A stretch of DNA of 8,887 bases. It comes from an uncultured Phycisphaerales bacterium. Its GTDB lineage: Bacteria; Planctomycetota; Phycisphaerae; WQYP01. Positions 5,855 to 8,887 of this stretch are shown here, in pieces. The notes below the pieces were generated by a model. It was not told the DNA's origin, did no database searches, and saw only the letters and a program-made list of their open reading frames with translations. The first letter of the stretch is position 1, and each line of letters starts with the position of its first letter. The position numbers and the translations under genes were made by a program. The stretch spans positions 1 to 8,887 of the forward strand of contig CALCHA010000665.1 in the NCBI GenBank assembly GCA_937901265.1. Direction: 5' to 3'.

Positions 5855-7780
5855 ATGACGCGTTCTCAATCAGCGGCGGTATGGATGATGCTGGCGGTCT
5901 GCGCCGCGGGCAGTGGCACCCTCTGGGCACAAACAACGCAGCCCCGCGAACTGATGGTGCGCGGCAAAGTGGACAGCGTCACCGTCTATCGCGGGCAGGC
6001 ACTGGTGACCCGGGGGGTTGAAATTCCCGCGGCAGCATGGACGGGCGGGCAGGGCGAGGTGGTGGTCTCCGACCTGCCCGAGCATCTGATTCCCGGGAGC
6101 CTCTTCGCCGAGGGCGGGGGCGGGTTGGAAGTGCGGAGCGTGCGCTACCGCGAGCGGGCGGTGGGGCAGGATGTCAGCGACGAGGTGAGAAAGCTCGACG
6201 CCGCCGCGCGGGATGTCGCCGACAAAATCGCCGCCAACCAGAAGTCGCTGCAGGTACTTGCCGAGCAGCGGACCTACCTCGACAAGCTGGAGAATTTTGC
6301 CGCCCCCACCGCGAATGTCGAGATGACCAAGGGTGTGCTCAATGCCGATCAGCTCAAGACGCTCACGGAGTACCAGTTTTCCTCGCGCCAGCGAATCGCC
6401 GATCAGGAACTCAAGCTGCTGCAGGAAGCACGCGACCTCAATGAGCAGCAAGCGCTGGTACAGCGGCAGAAGCAGGAGATCGCCGGCAAGAGCTCGCGGA
6501 CGCTGCGCGAGGCGGTCGTGTTCCTCGGGAGGGGCGAAAATGCCGCCGGTCCGGCGACGGGGATCCGCTTGCGCTACCTGGTCGACGGGGCCAGCTGGAG
6601 TCCGAGCTACAACATCCGCGCGGACACCGCCAAGAGCAGCGCGGTCGTCGAGTATCAGGCGTCGATTCAGCAGCAGACCGGCGAGGACTGGGACAACGTC
6701 TCCATGACGCTTTCCACCGCCGCCCCGGCGCTGATCGCCGCGGCGCCGGAGCTCAAGCCGCTGACCATCTCGCTGGTCTCGTCGGTGTCGGTCGGCGGAC
6801 GTGGCGGAGCCATCGGCGGGGGCGGCGGCGGTGGCGGAGGGCCCGAAGTCACTTCGTCGCTCGATTACTCCGTCGTGAAAAGCTCCATCGTCGTCCAGCA
6901 GCAGCAGGCCGAGCTCACGCGCAACGCCAACGGCAACAACTTCCAGGATGGCGCCAACCGTGCCGTCTTCGCCGAAAACGACAAACAGCTCAACACCGTC
7001 GCCGACCGCCTGCAAGTCCTCGAACTGCTGGCGAAAGACAGTGGCCGCGGGCAATCCGGCGACCGCTCCCCCACGCCCAACCAGGAGGGCGTGGTCGTCA
7101 CCTACGCCCTTCCCGGCCAGACCAGCCTGCCCAGCCGCTCCGACAAACAGCTCGTGCAGATTGATCGGCTCAACGTCAAGAGCAGCTTCTACAAAGTCGC
7201 TGTGCCGGTGCTCACCAGCTATGTCTACGACGAGGCGGAACTCACCAACACCAGCAAAATCGTGCTGCTTGAGGGACCGGTCGCCAGCTATGTCGGCGGC
7301 GATTTCGTCGGGAGCGGGGCCATCAACACGGTCGCCGTCGGACAGCCCTTCACCGTCGGCTTCGGCATCGACTCGAGCCTGCGGGCCAACCGCGAGCGCC
7401 TCGATCGCAGCGAGCAGACCCAGGGCGGCAACCGCCTGATCTCTTACACCTACCGCCTCTCCGTCGAGAACTTTGGCGAGAAGCCCGCCCATGTCCGCCT
7501 CATGGACCGCATCCCGCAGGGCCCGGAAAACGAAGTCCGCGTCACCATCGACGAAATGACGAGCTCCGGCGGCGTCGCCCTCTCCAAGGATGAGGACTAC
7601 CAGATGGGCGACCGCAAAAAGGGCATCCTCCGCTGGGACGTTGACGTGCCGCCCAACAAATCCGGGAGCAATGCCTTTGGCCTCGACTACACGCTGAAAC
7701 TCGAGCATGACAAGAACCTCGCGATCTCGACCAGCGGCGTGATCCAGAATGACGAGCTGAGGAAGCTGCTGGCGCGGTGA
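5855..7780 (+). CDS. Exported DUF4140/DUF4139 domain protein
   Basis: A 641-residue protein with a signal peptide (1 to about 25, hydrophobic MMLAVCAAGSG then LWA, likely cut before QTT). Residues about 36-105 form the N-terminal DUF4140-type beta region (GKVDSVTVYRGQALVTRG). A long charged coiled coil at about 107-215 follows. The DUF4139 region starts near 230 with LRYLVDGASWSPSYNIRAD (239-257), and continues with YALPGQTSLPSRSDKQLVQI (417-436), NTSKIVLLEGPVASYVGGDFVG (465-486) and YTYRLSVENFGEKPAHV (531-547). It is interrupted at about 311-410 by a flexible insert with nine consecutive Gly (321-329) and a Gln-rich part. The family is widespread but biochemically unassigned; a periplasmic or surface role is inferred from the signal peptide. 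AGGAG at 5844-5848, 6 bases before the ATG, fixes the start although the frame is open from 5690. Confidence 0.88.
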   Translation: MTRSQSAAVWMMLAVCAAGSGTLWAQTTQPRELMVRGKVDSVTVYRGQALVTRGVEIPAAAWTGGQGEVVVSDLPEHLIPGSLFAEGGGGLEVRSVRYRERAVGQDVSDEVRKLDAAARDVADKIAANQKSLQVLAEQRTYLDKLENFAAPTANVEMTKGVLNADQLKTLTEYQFSSRQRIADQELKLLQEARDLNEQQALVQRQKQEIAGKSSRTLREAVVFLGRGENAAGPATGIRLRYLVDGASWSPSYNIRADTAKSSAVVEYQASIQQQTGEDWDNVSMTLSTAAPALIAAAPELKPLTISLVSSVSVGGRGGAIGGGGGGGGGPEVTSSLDYSVVKSSIVVQQQQAELTRNANGNNFQDGANRAVFAENDKQLNTVADRLQVLELLAKDSGRGQSGDRSPTPNQEGVVVTYALPGQTSLPSRSDKQLVQIDRLNVKSSFYKVAVPVLTSYVYDEAELTNTSKIVLLEGPVASYVGGDFVGSGAINTVAVGQPFTVGFGIDSSLRANRERLDRSEQTQGGNRLISYTYRLSVENFGEKPAHVRLMDRIPQGPENEVRVTIDEMTSSGGVALSKDEDYQMGDRKKGILRWDVDVPPNKSGSNAFGLDYTLKLEHDKNLAISTSGVIQNDELRKLLAR

Positions 7781-7787
7781 CGGAGAA

Positions 7788-7820
7788 GCCGCCCCTTCGA
7801 ACCACGAATGCCTCGGCGGC
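7788..7820 (+). terminator. Nested stem-loop after the DUF4139 gene, possible weak terminator
   Basis: GCCGCC (7788-7793) pairs with GGCGGC (7815-7820), and inside it TTCG (7796-7799) pairs with CGAA (7805-7808) around a 5-base loop. The two stems are joined by an uneven internal loop. The downstream sequence ACCTTTCTTGCTTGG is only modestly T-rich, so termination would be partial at best. It lies 7 bases after the stop codon and 28 bases before the ribosome binding site of the next gene. Confidence 0.3.
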
Positions 7821-7859
7821 ACCTTTCTTGCTTGGTAACTCTGCAACAGGAGGTACGCC

Positions 7860-8384
7860 ATGGTGTCCATTCATTCCGCCCACGCTTCCCCCGCGACTGC
7901 CGACGACTTGCGAAAGGTCGCTGAGCTGATCAAGGATGTGAAAATCTGCATGCTCACCACCGTAGAGCCCGATGGCCTGCTGCGCAGCCGCCCGATGGCC
8001 ACGCAGGAGATCAAGGGCGATTTCGACGGGGTGCTCTGGTTCTTCACCGAGAGCGGCTCGGGCAAGGTCGAGGAGATCGACCGGGAACGCCACGTAAACC
8101 TCGCCTACAGCCGGCCGGGCCACCAGAGCTACGTCTCCATCAGCGGCGACGCCTCCGTGGTGCAGGACAGGGCCAAGGCCAAGGAACTCTGGTCCCCCAT
8201 TTTCAAGGCCTGGTTCCCCAAGGGCCTCGACGACCCGCAACTGGCGCTCTTACGCGTACAGGTGCGTGAAGCAGAGTACTGGGACGCGCCCCACGGCACC
8301 GTCGTGACGGTGGTCGGACTCGTGAAGAGCCTCGTGACTGGGCAGAAATACACCCCCGGTGAGAACAAACGCGTCGAGGTGTGA
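7860..8384 (+). CDS. General stress protein 26-like FMN-binding split-barrel protein
   Basis: A 174-residue soluble protein of the pyridoxamine 5'-phosphate oxidase-like superfamily, closest in appearance to the GSP26 group. Visible features in order: a helical start with DLRKVAELIKDVKICML (16-32), TTVEPDGLLRSRPMA (33-47) corresponding to the flavin-phosphate contacting strand-turn, LWFFTESGSGKVEEI (59-73), HVNLAYSRPGHQSYVSISG (78-96) and the C-terminal part WFPKGLDDPQLALLRVQV then EAEYWDAP (118-144). The family binds FMN or related flavins/F420 and has been linked to stress responses; the substrate here cannot be read. Length is typical. A near-perfect AGGAGG (7848-7853) sits 6 bases before the ATG, implying strong translation. 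It is co-directional with its neighbours, but a stem-loop before it may separate it from the DUF4139 gene. Confidence 0.87.
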   Translation: MVSIHSAHASPATADDLRKVAELIKDVKICMLTTVEPDGLLRSRPMATQEIKGDFDGVLWFFTESGSGKVEEIDRERHVNLAYSRPGHQSYVSISGDASVVQDRAKAKELWSPIFKAWFPKGLDDPQLALLRVQVREAEYWDAPHGTVVTVVGLVKSLVTGQKYTPGENKRVEV

Positions 8385-8432
8385 GCATTTTCTTAACGGT
8401 CGCGCCGGGTTATGCTGCACCCCATGACACAA

Positions 8433-8436
8433 GAGG
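8433..8436 (+). promoter_or_regulatory. Ribosome binding site choosing the zinc-ribbon gene start
   Basis: GAGG lies 5 bases before the ATG at 8442. Two earlier in-frame ATGs, at 8412 and 8424, have weaker upstream sequence. Starting at 8442 gives MICPKC at the N-terminus, the usual layout for this zinc-ribbon family. Confidence 0.5.
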
Positions 8437-8441
8437 TGCGG

Positions 8442-8831
8442 ATGATTTGCCCCAAGTGCGCTGCCGAGATGGAACTGGTGACCTTCGAAGGCATCACCGT
8501 GGACCGTTGCACGGGTTGCAAAGGTCTCTGGTTTGACGCCAATGAGCAGAAGGAACTGAAGCGGAAAAAAGGGTCCGAAGTCATCGACAGCGGCGACGCG
8601 GCAACGGGTCGCCGGATGGACAAGATCACGCGCATCAATTGCCCGCGCTGCCAGAAGCCCATGATCCGCATGGTCGACGTCGATCAGCACCACATCGATT
8701 ACGAAGCCTGCACCACCTGCTATGGCATCTTTCTCGACGCCGGCGAATTCCGCGATCTCAAAAATGACACCATGTCGGAATACCTGCGCAAGACCTTTGG
8801 CGGCCCCGCCAGCGGAACTCCGAAGTCCTGA
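8442..8831 (+). CDS. Tandem TFIIB-type zinc-ribbon protein
   Basis: A 129-residue soluble protein made of two zinc ribbons of the zf-TFIIB (transcription factor zinc-finger) type. The first has C3-x2-C6 and C23-x2-C26 with CKGLWFDANEQKEL; the second has C67-x2-C70 and C90-x2-C93 with CYGIFLDAGEFRDL. All eight zinc-ligand cysteines are present. The two halves align along their whole length, showing an internal duplication joined by a charged linker (about 39-63, KRKKGSEVIDSGD). The Cys-x-G-x-(W/F)-x-D-x-x-E pattern is characteristic. The family is common in bacteria with no settled function; DNA or protein contact is possible. The start could also be 8424 or 8412 (six or ten extra residues). 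It ends 9 bases before the stop codon of a convergent gene. Confidence 0.82.
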   Translation: MICPKCAAEMELVTFEGITVDRCTGCKGLWFDANEQKELKRKKGSEVIDSGDAATGRRMDKITRINCPRCQKPMIRMVDVDQHHIDYEACTTCYGIFLDAGEFRDLKNDTMSEYLRKTFGGPASGTPKS

Positions 8832-8840
8832 GCGTCCTTT

Positions 8841-8887
8841 TTACAGCCCGCCCTTTTTCTTGCCGGCGTTGTCCAGCGCGGCACTGA
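8841..8887 (-). CDS. C-terminal end of a convergent gene (partial)
   Basis: On the minus strand the last bases read in frame as ...SALDNAGKKKGGL followed by TAA (8841-8843). A lysine- and glycine-rich C-terminal tail of this kind is common for real bacterial proteins, and a tail-to-tail stop arrangement with a 9-base gap mirrors the 5-base gap at 2514/2520. Too little is present to name the product, and the frame could be accidental. The body of the gene would lie to the right of the window. Confidence 0.4.
   Translation of the reverse strand, partial: SAALDNAGKKKGGL

Noticed and set aside
5067..5936. Minus-strand open frame opposite the cysA C-terminal half
   Set aside because: It covers conserved ABC motifs on the plus strand and has no family resemblance, so it is a codon-bias shadow.
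5870..7870. Minus-strand open frame of 666 codons opposite the DUF4139 gene
   Set aside because: The plus strand has a signal peptide, family motifs and a good ribosome binding site over the same bases. The antisense product has no recognisable domain and overlaps two real genes.
8394..8416. TTAACG and TATGCT before the zinc-ribbon gene as a promoter
   Set aside because: The spacing between the boxes is only 11 bases, too short for a sigma-70 promoter.

Overview
The window is GC-rich, densely coding bacterial DNA, most likely from a planctomycete and probably of the Phycisphaerae type. The best clue is a gene at 1795-2514 whose product starts with the LEPR-XLL surface-protein signature seen repeatedly in that phylum. 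The ATP synthase genes are also arranged in the atpZ - atpI-like - atpB order. The phylum is inferred from the sequence alone. No rRNA, tRNA, CRISPR array, insertion sequence or phage gene was seen.

Left part (1-1607, minus strand): the start of an F1Fo ATP synthase operon, transcribed leftward out of the window. It runs atpZ, then a four-helix AtpI-like membrane protein, then atpB, which is cut by the window edge. The 144-base gap before atpB holds stem-loops and a possible internal promoter. A shared 236-base region separates this operon from the rightward LEPR-XLL gene.

Middle (1795-4736): the LEPR-XLL gene encodes a helical protein built from about seven degenerate 25-residue repeats. 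It converges, with only 5 bases between stop codons, on a large leftward glycosyltransferase gene. That protein has a CgeB-like C-terminal half and an unusual N-terminal half that looks like the Maf family. Both could serve the cell surface, but the sequence does not link them functionally.

Right part (4737-8887, plus strand): a CysA-type ABC transporter ATPase without its permeases, an exported DUF4140/DUF4139 protein, a general-stress-protein-26-like FMN-binding split-barrel protein, and a small protein with two tandem TFIIB-type zinc ribbons. Gaps between these genes are 57-79 bases and several have their own strong ribosome binding sites. They are co-directional but need not be one operon. 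The last 47 bases look like the C-terminus of a convergent minus-strand gene.

Most genes belong to recognisable families, and I see no convincing new multi-gene system. The most original features are the 25-residue repeat protein with a variant LEPR motif, the composite glycosyltransferase, the histidine-rich loop in AtpB and the isolated cysA.
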